Source: Pseudarcicella hirudinis
GTDB lineage: Bacteria; Bacteroidota; Bacteroidia; Cytophagales; Spirosomataceae
DNA length: 64,000 nucleotides
Direction: 5' to 3'
Assembly (NCBI RefSeq): GCF_900115665.1
Contig: NZ_FOXH01000006.1
Location: forward strand, 1 to 64,000
The notes under the pieces were generated by a model. That model saw only the letters and a program-made list of their open reading frames with translations. It did not search any database and had not been told where the DNA came from. This document shows positions 18,443 through 27,871 of the stretch, piece by piece (the stretch's first letter is position 1; the number at the start of each line of letters is the position of its first letter). The position numbers were made by a program, and so were the translations under genes.

Positions 18443-20308
18443 TTATAGATAGATTCTTTGTTGCTGCTTATTTTCTTTATAGGTTTCAAATGCTTTCTGA
18501 ACTCCCGGAGAAGTAGAAACTTCTGCAACCGGAACCTCCCACCAGGCATGGTAACCTTTAACCGTTCTGTACAAACTGGTTTCGATATAAATTACTGTTG
18601 TACGATCCTGATTTTTTGCACTTTCCAATGCTTCTTCCAGAGATGCTCTCGTGGTTGCCTTGATTACCTTTGCACCCAGACTTTCTGCATTTTTTGCTAA
18701 ATCTACCGGAAGGAAATCCCCGGCAAGCTGATTTTTTTCATTGTCACGGTAAACGTATCTTGTTCCGAATCTCTCACTTCCGATACTTTCCGACAATCCT
18801 CCGATGCTGGCGTAACCATTATTGTTCAACAAAAGAATCGTCATCCGGAAACCTTCCTGAATAGAAGTAATAATCTCATGGTTATTCATCAGGTATCCTC
18901 CGTCTCCGCAAATAACATAAATTTCTCGTGTCGGATCAGCCATTTTTGCTCCCAAACCTGCAGCAATTTCATATCCCATTGTCGAGAAGCCGTATTCCAG
19001 GTGAAAGTTTTTAGGATCCGTTGCACGCCAGAGCTTATGAAGATCTCCGGGAGCACTTCCTGAGGCATTGATCATTACATCCCGGTCATCCATAAATTCA
19101 TTCAGGGTACCAATTACAATAGCCTGGTCAATCGGCGGTACTGTTCCGTTTCCTTCTGCATATATTTTGGTCACTTCCTCATCCCAGGCATGATTCATGT
19201 GCTCAATCTTTTCTCTGTAAGTTTTTTCAACTTCAAAATCTCCCAAAAGTTCCAATAATTCCTCCAGAACCACTTTCGCATCTCCTACCAACGGAAGCGC
19301 ATGGTGTTTAAACGCATCAAATTCAGAAATGTTGATATTGATAAATTTAACATACGGATGCTGGAAAATTGATTTTGAAGCTGTTGTAAAATCGCTGTAT
19401 CGTGTTCCAATCCCGATTACCACATCCGCTTCATTGGCAACTTCAATCGCATATTTTGTTCCGGTAGCTCCCAAACCACCCAGACAATACGGGGCGTCAT
19501 AACGTACAGAGCCTTTTCCTGCAAAAGTCTCTCCGACAGGAATACCCGTTTTCGAGGCAAATTCATGCAAAACCTGGTCTGCTCCGCTATAAATGGCACC
19601 ACCGCCTGACACAATTACAGGGTTTTTAGAACTTTTAATCCATTCTACTGCTTTACGCAAGGTAGGAACATCCGGTCTGGGACGCGAAATATGCCAGACT
19701 CTTTTTTCAAATAATTCTACAGGAAAGTCGTAGGCATGTGTCTGCACATCCTGAGGCATAGAAAGCGTAACTGCTCCCATATCTGCCTGCGAGGTAAGTA
19801 CTCTCATGACTTCTGGCAAAGAATAAATCAATTGTTCAGGCCGGCTGATTCTGTCCCAATATTTTGAAACAGGCTTAAAGCAATCATTTACAGAAATGTC
19901 CTGCGTCTGAGAACTTTCTAATTGCTGCAAAACCGGATTTGGTTCTCTGGTAGCAAAAATATCTCCGGGTAACAGCAGAACCGGAAGTCTGTTAATCGTA
20001 GCTAATGCCGCTCCGGTAATCATATTCGTTGCACCTGGCCCGATTGAGGAAGTACAAACAAAAGCACCTAACCTGTTTTTTACCTTGGCATAAGCAACCG
20101 CTGTATGAACCATTGACTGCTCATTCCGGCATTGATAATATGTAAAATCAGGGTTTTCCTGCAAGGCCTGACCTAAACCTGCCACATTTCCATGTCCGAA
20201 AATGCCAAAGCAGCCCCCGAAATAAGGTTGTTCTACTCCGTCTCTTTCGATGAACTGATTTTTTAAAAATTCTATAGTTGCCTGAGCAACTGTTAATCTC
20301 TTTTTCAT
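18443..20308 (-). CDS. iolD: 3D-(3,5/4)-trihydroxycyclohexane-1,2-dione acylhydrolase
   Basis: The 621-residue enzyme is a thiamine-diphosphate-dependent protein of the acetolactate-synthase fold. It opens the ring of trihydroxycyclohexane-dione to give 5-deoxyglucuronate. The N-terminal pyrimidine-binding domain contains the conserved Glu in YQCRNEQSMVH, and the C-terminal pyrophosphate domain carries GDGGYLMNNHEI...NNNGYASIGG (the GDG-NN motif). The length and the SIGGLSESIGSERFGTRY segment distinguish IolD from acetolactate synthase. It is immediately upstream of iolE and 55 bp downstream of the aldolase gene. Confidence 0.94.
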   Translation of the reverse strand: MKKRLTVAQATIEFLKNQFIERDGVEQPYFGGCFGIFGHGNVAGLGQALQENPDFTYYQCRNEQSMVHTAVAYAKVKNRLGAFVCTSSIGPGATNMITGAALATINRLPVLLLPGDIFATREPNPVLQQLESSQTQDISVNDCFKPVSKYWDRISRPEQLIYSLPEVMRVLTSQADMGAVTLSMPQDVQTHAYDFPVELFEKRVWHISRPRPDVPTLRKAVEWIKSSKNPVIVSGGGAIYSGADQVLHEFASKTGIPVGETFAGKGSVRYDAPYCLGGLGATGTKYAIEVANEADVVIGIGTRYSDFTTASKSIFQHPYVKFININISEFDAFKHHALPLVGDAKVVLEELLELLGDFEVEKTYREKIEHMNHAWDEEVTKIYAEGNGTVPPIDQAIVIGTLNEFMDDRDVMINASGSAPGDLHKLWRATDPKNFHLEYGFSTMGYEIAAGLGAKMADPTREIYVICGDGGYLMNNHEIITSIQEGFRMTILLLNNNGYASIGGLSESIGSERFGTRYVYRDNEKNQLAGDFLPVDLAKNAESLGAKVIKATTRASLEEALESAKNQDRTTVIYIETSLYRTVKGYHAWWEVPVAEVSTSPGVQKAFETYKENKQQQRIYL

Positions 20309-20363
20309 TCTTTATAAGGGAATAAATTATTGGTTTCCTTCTTTTCTGATTATGCCCCGGTTA

Positions 20364-21302
20364 TTAAAAATCAATCGATGCCTTTCCGATATTTCCCATC
20401 AATTCAAACTTTTTAAGCATAAAATCCTGATATAGATTCATAAATGTTTTGCCGGGAGTAGTTGGAGCAAATTCTTCAGGGAAATCTCTGAAAAACTCTC
20501 TGGCTACCATCGTCCAAAGCAAACGGGTATCTGTTGCGATATTCACTTTACAGATTCCAAGCGGAATGGCTTTCCTCAGTTCATCCTCCTGTACACCCTT
20601 TGCATCTGTTTTGAGTTTACCTCCGGCCGCATTAATTCTTTGCACTACTTCCTCACTTACATTTGACCCTCCGTGCAAAACCAATGGAAAGCCGGGAAGC
20701 CTTTCCTGAATTTCTTCAAGAATCTGAAACTGTAAACCTTGCCCTCCTGAAAATTTATAGGCCCCGTGACTGGTTCCCACGGCTATCGCCAGGCTATCGC
20801 AGTCTGTAGCCTTTATGAAAGCTTCCACATCATTGGGATTGGTATAAAATGAATGTGCCGCATCTACAGTAAGGTCATCTTCCACTCCTGCCAGAATCCC
20901 CAATTCAGCTTCAACACTGATATTTTTAGCATGAGCCTTTTCAACTACCTTTTTTGTTCTGGCAACATTTTTATCAAAATCATCATGAGAGGCATCAATC
21001 ATTACTGAAGTATACTGATTACTCTCGATAGCATCCCAGATATGTTCTTCATAGCCATGATCGAGGTGAATGGCAAAAACGGTTTTAGGATATATTCTGG
21101 CCGCAGAAGCTATCATCGACAATAACATATCTGCTTTGGCATAATCTCTGGCAAAAGGGGTGGTTTGTACAATAAAAGGCGCATTTGCTTTTTCCGCAGC
21201 AGCAAACAGTCCATGAATTTCTTCCATGAAAAATACATTTACTGCCGGAATGGCATATTTGCCATAACATTTATCGAATAATTGTTTAGTCGTTACTAAC
21301 AT
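20364..21302 (-). CDS. Class II fructose-bisphosphate-type aldolase (IolJ role likely)
   Basis: The 312-residue zinc-dependent class II aldolase carries the metal ligands in FAIHLDHGYEEH, the Glu of SVEAELGILAG, the His of TSHGAYKFSG and the phosphate-binding LVLHGGSNVS. Within this operon it most likely cleaves 2-deoxy-5-keto-D-gluconate 6-phosphate into malonate semialdehyde and dihydroxyacetone phosphate, the IolJ step. A housekeeping fructose-1,6-bisphosphate aldolase role cannot be excluded from sequence alone, but the position between the symporter and iolD argues for inositol metabolism. Confidence 0.85.
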   Translation of the reverse strand: MLVTTKQLFDKCYGKYAIPAVNVFFMEEIHGLFAAAEKANAPFIVQTTPFARDYAKADMLLSMIASAARIYPKTVFAIHLDHGYEEHIWDAIESNQYTSVMIDASHDDFDKNVARTKKVVEKAHAKNISVEAELGILAGVEDDLTVDAAHSFYTNPNDVEAFIKATDCDSLAIAVGTSHGAYKFSGGQGLQFQILEEIQERLPGFPLVLHGGSNVSEEVVQRINAAGGKLKTDAKGVQEDELRKAIPLGICKVNIATDTRLLWTMVAREFFRDFPEEFAPTTPGKTFMNLYQDFMLKKFELMGNIGKASIDF

Positions 21303-21359
21303 GTTTCCAGATACTTATTAAATTTTTTCAAATAAATGCCTCTTAAAACCGCATCATTT

Positions 21360-22973
21360 TTACCAGAAAACAGAATAAAGGGCTGCAAGAATCCCGCAAA
21401 TGAGGATCGAGCAAATCATAAAACTCTTATTGAGCGTAAAATCTGATGATTGTATTTCTATTGCTTTCGGGTTATCCTTACTTCCTGATTCAACAAGGCT
21501 GACAACCACAATCATAGCGACCAGAATCAGGAAAATTATTCCCATTCTGTCTAAAAACGGGATATCTCCCATCGAGAATTTAAAAACAACCGAAAGCGGA
21601 ATAGTCATCACAGCTGCCAGTAAGGCCGCATTTCCGGTTGTTTTTTTCCAGAACATCCCCAGAAAGAAAATAGCAAATACCCCGGGTGTAATAAAGCTTG
21701 AATATTCCTGAATAAACTGATAAGCCTGATCAAGTACTTTCAACTTCGGCGCAATTATCACTGCAATTGCCATTGCTCCCCAGACTGTCATTCTTCCCAC
21801 TCTCACCAGATGCTTTTCTGAAGCTTCCGGCTTAATGTATTGTTTGTAAATGTCCAGGGTAAAAATGGTTGAAATACTGTTCGCTTTTCCGGCAAGAGAG
21901 GCTACAATTGCAGCAGTCAAAGCGGCAAAAGCAATACCTTTCAATCCTGAAGGAAGCAAGTCGAGCAATACCGGATATGCATGATCGGGTTTCAGGTTCC
22001 CGGCGGCATCCATCATTTCAGTCTGGAACATTCCGTTCTGATGCAGCACAAAAGCAGCCACCCCTGGAATAACAACAATCAATGGAATCATCAATTTCAG
22101 AAATGCGGCAAATAAAATCCCGGTACGGGCGGTTTTCAGATCAGCGCCTAAGGTTCTCTGAATAATATACTGGTTACATCCCCAATAATTCAGGTTGTTA
22201 ATCCACATAGACCCAATGATAACAGACAGACCCGGTAAGTCTTTATAATAAGGATTATCCTTGTTCAGAATCATGTGAAAATGCGAATCAGCCTGTTCTT
22301 TTAAGGTACCAAAAGCACTTATTACATTGGGTTTATGAAAATGTTCTGCCACAAGATCCATTGCCAGATAGGTGGTAATTAAACCACCGATTACCAATAC
22401 AACTACCTGTATTACATCGGTATAACCGATCACTTTCATTCCGCCGATGGTAATGATAATAGCAAAGCAGGCTAAAGCCACAATTGCCATTGTAAAGTCT
22501 ACACCTGCTGTAACTTCCAGTGCTAACGCACCGAGGTACAAAATGGAAGTAAGGTTGACAAACACATACAAAAGCAGCCAAAAAACAGCCATTGTGGTAG
22601 CTACAAGCGGATTATACCGCTGCCTCAGAAACTGAGGCATGGTATAAATTTTATTTTTCAAATAAACCGGAACAAAGAATATCGCAACAACAACCAGTGC
22701 TGCGGCTGACATCCATTCATAAGAGGAAATGGCCATTCCGATGGCAAAGCCTGAACCGGACATGCCGATAAAATGCTCCGCTGAAATATTGGAGGCGATC
22801 AATGACGCTCCGATTGCCCAGAAAGTTAATGAACCTTCTGCGAGAAAATAGTCTCTGGAACTTTCTTCCTTTTTGGCCTTTTTTCGGTAAATCCAAACTC
22901 CATAAGTAGAAATTGCAACAAAATAAATCAGAAAAACTACTATATCAAGAGATTGAAGCCCTGTATTTTTCAT
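21360..22973 (-). CDS. Sodium:solute symporter (SSS family), probable inositol importer
   Basis: The 537-residue polytopic membrane protein belongs to the SGLT/SSS family, with about 13-14 membrane helices. The N-terminal part has LDIVVFLIYFVAISTYGVWI, then the characteristic EGSLTFWAIGASLIASNISAEHFIGMSGSGFAIG region, and later WGCNQYIIQRTLGA, which is typical of sugar/inositol SGLT-like carriers. Its place inside the iol operon suggests Na+-driven uptake of myo-inositol across the inner membrane. It lies between iolG and the aldolase with short gaps. Confidence 0.9.
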   Translation of the reverse strand: MKNTGLQSLDIVVFLIYFVAISTYGVWIYRKKAKKEESSRDYFLAEGSLTFWAIGASLIASNISAEHFIGMSGSGFAIGMAISSYEWMSAAALVVVAIFFVPVYLKNKIYTMPQFLRQRYNPLVATTMAVFWLLLYVFVNLTSILYLGALALEVTAGVDFTMAIVALACFAIIITIGGMKVIGYTDVIQVVVLVIGGLITTYLAMDLVAEHFHKPNVISAFGTLKEQADSHFHMILNKDNPYYKDLPGLSVIIGSMWINNLNYWGCNQYIIQRTLGADLKTARTGILFAAFLKLMIPLIVVIPGVAAFVLHQNGMFQTEMMDAAGNLKPDHAYPVLLDLLPSGLKGIAFAALTAAIVASLAGKANSISTIFTLDIYKQYIKPEASEKHLVRVGRMTVWGAMAIAVIIAPKLKVLDQAYQFIQEYSSFITPGVFAIFFLGMFWKKTTGNAALLAAVMTIPLSVVFKFSMGDIPFLDRMGIIFLILVAMIVVVSLVESGSKDNPKAIEIQSSDFTLNKSFMICSILICGILAALYSVFW

Positions 22974-23023
22974 AGGAAAATGTTTAATAAAATGTCATTC
23001 AGACTCCGCTGTCAGCTAGTCTG

Positions 23024-24064
23024 TCAGAGGTTTAAACCAATGGTACTCAAGTCAAGAACCTCTTCTATACTTACTGTTCTTCCCTCATTTAATGATTTCT
23101 GCGCAGCAATACCTATCACAGTAGCCATCAGTCCGTCATGAACATCAACCGGCGAAGGTTTGTCTTCCTGAATAGTCTGAATGAATGTTTTCAGACAAAC
23201 TCTGTAAGCCTGCTCATATCTTTCCAGAAAGAAAGGCTGCGTTAAGGCAGAATGTCCGGCTTTGTCGTCATAAATGGTTACATTATCAAGTTTATTATTA
23301 TCCGCATTTGCCATTCCTTTTGATCCGAATATTTCCAGTCGCTGGTCATATCCGTAAACAGCCTTTCTGCTGTTATCAATAACACCAATTGCTCCGTTTT
23401 CAAAAGTAAGTACAATTACTGCTGTATCTATATCGCCAAAATCTTTGATAGCCGGATTAATCAGGGCATCCCCTTTTACAAAAACTTCTTTTACCTCACT
23501 TCCTGTGATAAATCTCGCCATGTCAAAATCATGAATCGACATGTCAAGGAAAATACCTCCTGAAGATCTCAGATATTCCAGAGAAGGAGGATTCGGGTCA
23601 CGACTGGTAATTCTCAGAATATGCGGTTCACCTATTCCGCCAGCTTCAACAACTTTCTGAATGTTAGAGAAATTAACATCAAATCTTCTGTTGAAACCCA
23701 GCATCAGTTTTACGCCATTTTCTTCAACGGCACTTTTAGCACTTAGAATAGCTTCAATAGATGTGTCCAGAGGTTTTTCGCAGAAAATATGTTTTTTCGC
23801 CCTTGCTGCCTGAACCGTGTATGGTACATGGAAAGGCGTCGGAGAACAGATTATTACCGCTTCAACATCAGGATGGTTCAATACTTCCTCGGCTTCAAAA
23901 GTTACCCTCGGAACTCCGGCCTTTAAAGCAAACTCATGCGATTGAGGCGAAACATCAGATGCAATAATCACTTCTGCACCCGGAATATGATTTATTAAGT
24001 TAGTCAGGTGAATTTGTCCGATTCTGCCAAGACCTATAAGACCTATTTTTAAATTCTTTGCCAT
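23024..24064 (-). CDS. iolG: Inositol 2-dehydrogenase (Gfo/Idh/MocA family)
   Basis: The 346-residue NAD-dependent enzyme starts with a Rossmann fingerprint (GLIGLGRIGQIHLTNL) and carries the family EKP motif (IFCEKPLD) and the catalytic Asp/His of FLDMSIHDFDMARFITG. It oxidises myo-inositol to 2-keto-myo-inositol, the first step of the pathway. The operon context settles the substrate among the many Gfo/Idh/MocA dehydrogenases. It is separated from the upstream mmsA-type gene by 128 bp with no obvious terminator. Confidence 0.9.
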   Translation of the reverse strand: MAKNLKIGLIGLGRIGQIHLTNLINHIPGAEVIIASDVSPQSHEFALKAGVPRVTFEAEEVLNHPDVEAVIICSPTPFHVPYTVQAARAKKHIFCEKPLDTSIEAILSAKSAVEENGVKLMLGFNRRFDVNFSNIQKVVEAGGIGEPHILRITSRDPNPPSLEYLRSSGGIFLDMSIHDFDMARFITGSEVKEVFVKGDALINPAIKDFGDIDTAVIVLTFENGAIGVIDNSRKAVYGYDQRLEIFGSKGMANADNNKLDNVTIYDDKAGHSALTQPFFLERYEQAYRVCLKTFIQTIQEDKPSPVDVHDGLMATVIGIAAQKSLNEGRTVSIEEVLDLSTIGLNL

Positions 24065-24192
24065 TCGTTCAGAAAAATAATTAAATAGTTTTTCAAATTG
24101 GGATACTCAAACATTGATTTTCAGCTCTTTGCATTTTGCCCCCTATAAATCCGGCTGCTATTTATACGGGGTTTACTTCAGGAAATTTACAC

Positions 24193-25659
24193 CTAGAATT
24201 TCCTGTTCCATTCTTTTAACCAGCGTTCAATTACCACTTTCGTCTGGGTAAAGAATTCAACAGCATGCTTCCCTTGTCCGTGAAGATCTCCGTAGAAACT
24301 TTCTTTCCAGCCTGAGAACGGGAACTGTGCCACCGGAGCAGCAACCCCGATATTAATTCCGATATTTCCGGCTTCAGCCTCGTGTCTGAATTTTCTGGCA
24401 TGCAAACCACTGCTTGTAAAAATACAGGCCATGTTTCCATATTTGCCGCTGTTGATAAACTGAATAGCTTCTTCTATTGTCTGAATATGAACCAGACTCA
24501 TTACCGGACCGAATATTTCAGTTCCGGCAAGTTCCCCGTCTAAAGGAATATTTTCCAGAATGGTTGGTTTGATAAAGTTTCCTTGTTCAAAACCTGATAT
24601 TTCTGCATTTCTTCCATCAACCAGTAATTTACCTCCTTCGTTCAATCCTTTGGAAATCAAGCCATTTACTCTGTTTTTGCTTTCAACCGAAATAACCGGC
24701 CCCATTAAAACACCCTCTTCCAGCCCAAATCCGGTCTTTCTGTCTTTGGTTGATTCTACCAGACTTTCCGTAATATCTGAATGTTCTCCGACAGTAATAA
24801 TCGTAGAAGCGGCCAGACATCTTTGTCCTGCGCATCCAAAAACACTATCTACCACAATCTGTGTGGTCATGTCGATATCCGCATCCGGAAGGATAATTAC
24901 CGGGTTCTTAGCGCCACCCTGTGCCTGAACACGCTTTCCATTGGCTGCCCCTTTAGCATATACGTAACGAGCTACAGATGAAGATCCGACAAAGCTGATT
25001 CCTTTGATTACCGGATGTTCCAACAGACCGTCAACCACTTCTCTTCCGCCATGCACCATGTTGATAACACCTTTCGGAAGATTAAGCTGATCCATCAGAC
25101 CAATTACCTTTGTCATGGTTAATGGTACTTTCTCAGAAGGTTTCAGGATATACGAGTTTCCGCAGGCGAGCGCATAAGGCAGAAACCAGAAAGGAATCAT
25201 TCCGGGAAAGTTAAACGGAGCGATACAGGCACAAACCCCTAAAGGCTGTCTGATCATGTATTCATCGATTCCCTGCGCAATATCTTCGGAAAATTCCCCC
25301 TGAATCAAGGTAGGTATCCCACAGGCGTTTTCAACATTTTCGATAGCTCTTACCATTTCGGCTTTCCCTTCAATGAAAGTTTTTCCTGATTCAAGCACGA
25401 TAGTACGGGCAATATCATCAATATTGTCTTCGAGCAGTTTTTTCAACTGAAAAAGGTATTGTACCCTTTTGGATACAGGCATTCTCCTCCATTCACTGAA
25501 ACCTTTTTCCGCGGCAACGGCTGCTGCTTCAACATCCTTCACACTTCCGGAAGGAACCAGCGCCAGCACTTCCTGACTGGCAGGATTGACTACGTTTAAA
25601 AAGGTTTCCGATCTGCTGCTTACCCATTCCCCGTTAATATAATTCTGTAATTTTTCCAT
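24193..25659 (-). CDS. iolA: CoA-acylating methylmalonate/malonate-semialdehyde dehydrogenase
   Basis: This 488-residue aldehyde dehydrogenase converts malonate semialdehyde to acetyl-CoA plus CO2 (IolA/MmsA). The start at 25659 ([13 protein letters not shown]) is preferred; an in-frame extension of 15 residues exists but looks non-homologous. The catalytic Cys lies in [11 protein letters not shown], and the usual general-base Glu is replaced by the AQGGAKNP segment, as is typical of the CoA-dependent MMSDH subfamily. [15 protein letters not shown] is also diagnostic. It lies between iolC and iolG and completes the pathway. Confidence 0.93.
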   Translation of the reverse strand: MEKLQNYINGEWVSSRSETFLNVVNPASQEVLALVPSGSVKDVEAAAVAAEKGFSEWRRMPVSKRVQYLFQLKKLLEDNIDDIARTIVLESGKTFIEGKAEMVRAIENVENACGIPTLIQGEFSEDIAQGIDEYMIRQPLGVCACIAPFNFPGMIPFWFLPYALACGNSYILKPSEKVPLTMTKVIGLMDQLNLPKGVINMVHGGREVVDGLLEHPVIKGISFVGSSSVARYVYAKGAANGKRVQAQGGAKNPVIILPDADIDMTTQIVVDSVFGCAGQRCLAASTIITVGEHSDITESLVESTKDRKTGFGLEEGVLMGPVISVESKNRVNGLISKGLNEGGKLLVDGRNAEISGFEQGNFIKPTILENIPLDGELAGTEIFGPVMSLVHIQTIEEAIQFINSGKYGNMACIFTSSGLHARKFRHEAEAGNIGINIGVAAPVAQFPFSGWKESFYGDLHGQGKHAVEFFTQTKVVIERWLKEWNRKF

Positions 25660-25737
25660 ATATTTCAATGTATTTAAATTGGGTTTTGATGACTGTATTT
25701 TCAAGGAAGAAACATTCCTTTATAATTTCACAGATAA

Positions 25738-26760
25738 TTAGAATCCGCCTCTGGCTTCTACAAATTCCATAACCTCCTGATTAGAAGGCATAAAATTGGC
25801 ACATCCTTCGCGGGTAACAATAATGGCGCCGCAGGCATTCCCCATGCGGACACTCTTGTAAAGATCCCATCCATTGAGGAATCCGTATGAAAAACCTCCG
25901 GCAAAGGCATCTCCGGCACCAAGTACATTTAATACTTCAACCGGAAAACCCGGAACTTTTACTTCTTCTTTGTCTTTCTGGAAAATAGAAGCACCGTCCT
26001 TTCCTCTTTTAACAATCAGTGTTTCAACACCAGATGCTATAATCTGTCTGATCGCTTCATCTATATTTCCACGTATTTCGGGGGCCGAGATTTGCTGGTG
26101 TTTGATTTCGAGCTGGTTGATATCTGTTAAATAGGCGGCAAGAATTTCCTCTTCTGTCCCGATTACCACATCAAACTGGTTCATCACAGTTCTGATTGTT
26201 ACCCCATAAGCTCTGATATCATGCCATTGATCTGCTCTGAAATCAAGGTCTAACAATTTGGTAACCTGATTCTTTGCTGCGAGCTCCAAAGCAAAAAGCA
26301 TGGCCGTACGGCTCGGATCTTTGCTGAACGCTGTTCCCGAGAAAATCGCTGCCTTAAAATCTTCAAAAGGCACATTCTGTACATGATCCAGATTAATATT
26401 AATATCAGCGCAATTATCTCTGTAATAAACCAGCGGAAATTTATCGGGTGGTTCGATACCTAAAATAACCGCAGAGCTTCTTGTACCGTCAATAGTTGGA
26501 ATCCATTCTGTTTTTACTCCTTCTTTGCTGAGAAAATTCTTGATAAAAAGCCCTACCTGGTCGTTCCCGATACCTGTCAGTATAGCCACATTTACTCCCA
26601 GACGCACGCTCCCTACTGCAATATTAAGCGGGCAGCCTCCCACAAAGGCATTAAAGGCAGAAATATCCACAAAAGGACTTCCGATATTAGCTGAATAAAG
26701 GTCTATTGAAGATCGGCCTATGGTTAATAAATCGTATTTTTTTTCGTGTTTCATATTCAT
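25738..26760 (-). CDS. iolC: 5-dehydro-2-deoxygluconokinase (PfkB family)
   Basis: The 340-residue sugar kinase has the PfkB N-terminal DLLTIGRSSIDLYS and the C-terminal anion-hole and catalytic motif VLGAGDAFAGGFSYG. It phosphorylates 2-deoxy-5-keto-D-gluconate to the 6-phosphate used by the aldolase. The GRSSIDLY start and the operon context identify IolC among PfkB kinases. The gene starts about 108 bp after iolB. Confidence 0.92.
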   Translation of the reverse strand: MNMKHEKKYDLLTIGRSSIDLYSANIGSPFVDISAFNAFVGGCPLNIAVGSVRLGVNVAILTGIGNDQVGLFIKNFLSKEGVKTEWIPTIDGTRSSAVILGIEPPDKFPLVYYRDNCADININLDHVQNVPFEDFKAAIFSGTAFSKDPSRTAMLFALELAAKNQVTKLLDLDFRADQWHDIRAYGVTIRTVMNQFDVVIGTEEEILAAYLTDINQLEIKHQQISAPEIRGNIDEAIRQIIASGVETLIVKRGKDGASIFQKDKEEVKVPGFPVEVLNVLGAGDAFAGGFSYGFLNGWDLYKSVRMGNACGAIIVTREGCANFMPSNQEVMEFVEARGGF

Positions 26761-26867
26761 TAATTTGGGGAAAGAGGCTCAAAAACCCTGATATTTTGAG
26801 AACAATCTGACGACCTTCTGCTCATTGAACTTTTGAAGATTCCACAGGATTTTTCAGATTCCGGGTT

Positions 26868-27737
26868 TTAGCCATTCATCTCTGCTGTCACCATCGGTAA
26901 TCTGGCATCCTGGTATTTCCAGGTTCCGAAAAGCCATTCATGATCCGGATCAGGCGTATTTGCCAGCGACTGGTCACTTCCTGCCAGAAAATTCAGATAA
27001 TACACATTAAATCCATGCCCTGCCACAACCGGATGATAACCTCTCGGTACTAATACGGCTTCATTGTTTTTCACTCTGACGATCTCATCCAGTGAGCGGT
27101 CTTCGGTATAAACCTGCTGAATGGCAAATCCCTGCGGTTTATCAATTTTATAGAAATAAATCTCTTCCAGTTCTGCTTCCAAAAGGTTCCCGTCTTCGTC
27201 TACCTTGCGTTCGTCATGTTTATGAGCCGGGTAAGAACTCCAGTTTCCTGCCGGGGTATAAACTTCAACACAAACTATTTTATGACAATCGAATCCGGGT
27301 TCAAGCAGGCTGTTGATTTGTCGGTTAGCATTCTCGCCGCCTCTGAACTCTATCGCTGCTTCTTCAGGTCTTTTCATACGAGCCGGATGATCTTCATCCG
27401 TTGCCACCCAGCAAATGGAAATGTCGGTATGTTCAGCTTGTGCAGTTAATGTAAATTCCGTTCTTCTCGGCAAATACAAGGCATGGCCGATTCCGCTGAA
27501 AACATCCTTTCTGCCATTGACAGTTTCCCATGAACCTTTGTCAGAAACCACGCTGAAATTTCCACCCAGGAGCACAATACAAAATTCATATTCTCCGGTA
27601 TTCTGAGAAAATTGTTCACCTTCCGACATATTTCTTGCCTGAAAATTGAGGAATTCCCACCCTGCCTGATCTGCTGTCAGATGATGATACGTTGTTTGAT
27701 TTTTTTTACTTTCAACCAGTAAAGGACTCTTTTGCAT
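26868..27737 (-). CDS. iolB: 5-deoxy-glucuronate isomerase
   Basis: This 289-residue bicupin of the KduI/IolB family isomerises 5-deoxyglucuronate to 2-deoxy-5-keto-gluconate. Characteristic stretches are WEFLNFQARNMSEGE, VEVYTPAGNWSSYPAHKHDE (cupin metal ligands) and EEIYFYKIDKPQGFAIQQVY. It is the first gene of the minus-strand iol operon. The region between its start and the divergent LacI-type gene carries two candidate operator sequences. Confidence 0.93.
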   Translation of the reverse strand: MQKSPLLVESKKNQTTYHHLTADQAGWEFLNFQARNMSEGEQFSQNTGEYEFCIVLLGGNFSVVSDKGSWETVNGRKDVFSGIGHALYLPRRTEFTLTAQAEHTDISICWVATDEDHPARMKRPEEAAIEFRGGENANRQINSLLEPGFDCHKIVCVEVYTPAGNWSSYPAHKHDERKVDEDGNLLEAELEEIYFYKIDKPQGFAIQQVYTEDRSLDEIVRVKNNEAVLVPRGYHPVVAGHGFNVYYLNFLAGSDQSLANTPDPDHEWLFGTWKYQDARLPMVTAEMNG

Positions 27738-27748
27738 GTCTTTATTTG

Positions 27749-27766
27749 ATACTTTTGTACAAGTAT
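27749..27766. promoter_or_regulatory. Inverted repeat next to iolB start
   Basis: ATACTT (27749-27754) and AAGTAT (27761-27766) flank a TGTAC core just upstream of iolB. The position would cover the iolB promoter or 5' leader, so it may be a regulator site. The arms are short, so this is tentative. Confidence 0.35.
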
Positions 27767-27814
27767 ATGATTGTATTTAGCAAATAAAAAATTTAAATAT
27801 ATCTATGTTTATTG

Positions 27815-27824
27815 CAAACGTTTG
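27815..27824. promoter_or_regulatory. Candidate LacI-family operator
   Basis: CAAACGTTTG is a perfect 10-bp palindrome with a central CG, inside TTGCAAACGTTTGAAA. This is the classic LacI/GalR operator shape. It sits in the divergent region between iolB and the LacI-type gene, 48 bp before the latter's start, so it probably serves autoregulation and iol repression. Confidence 0.7.
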
Positions 27825-27871
27825 AAAAAATTTGCAACAACTTCGGAGTAATAAAAAACCATAAAACTGAG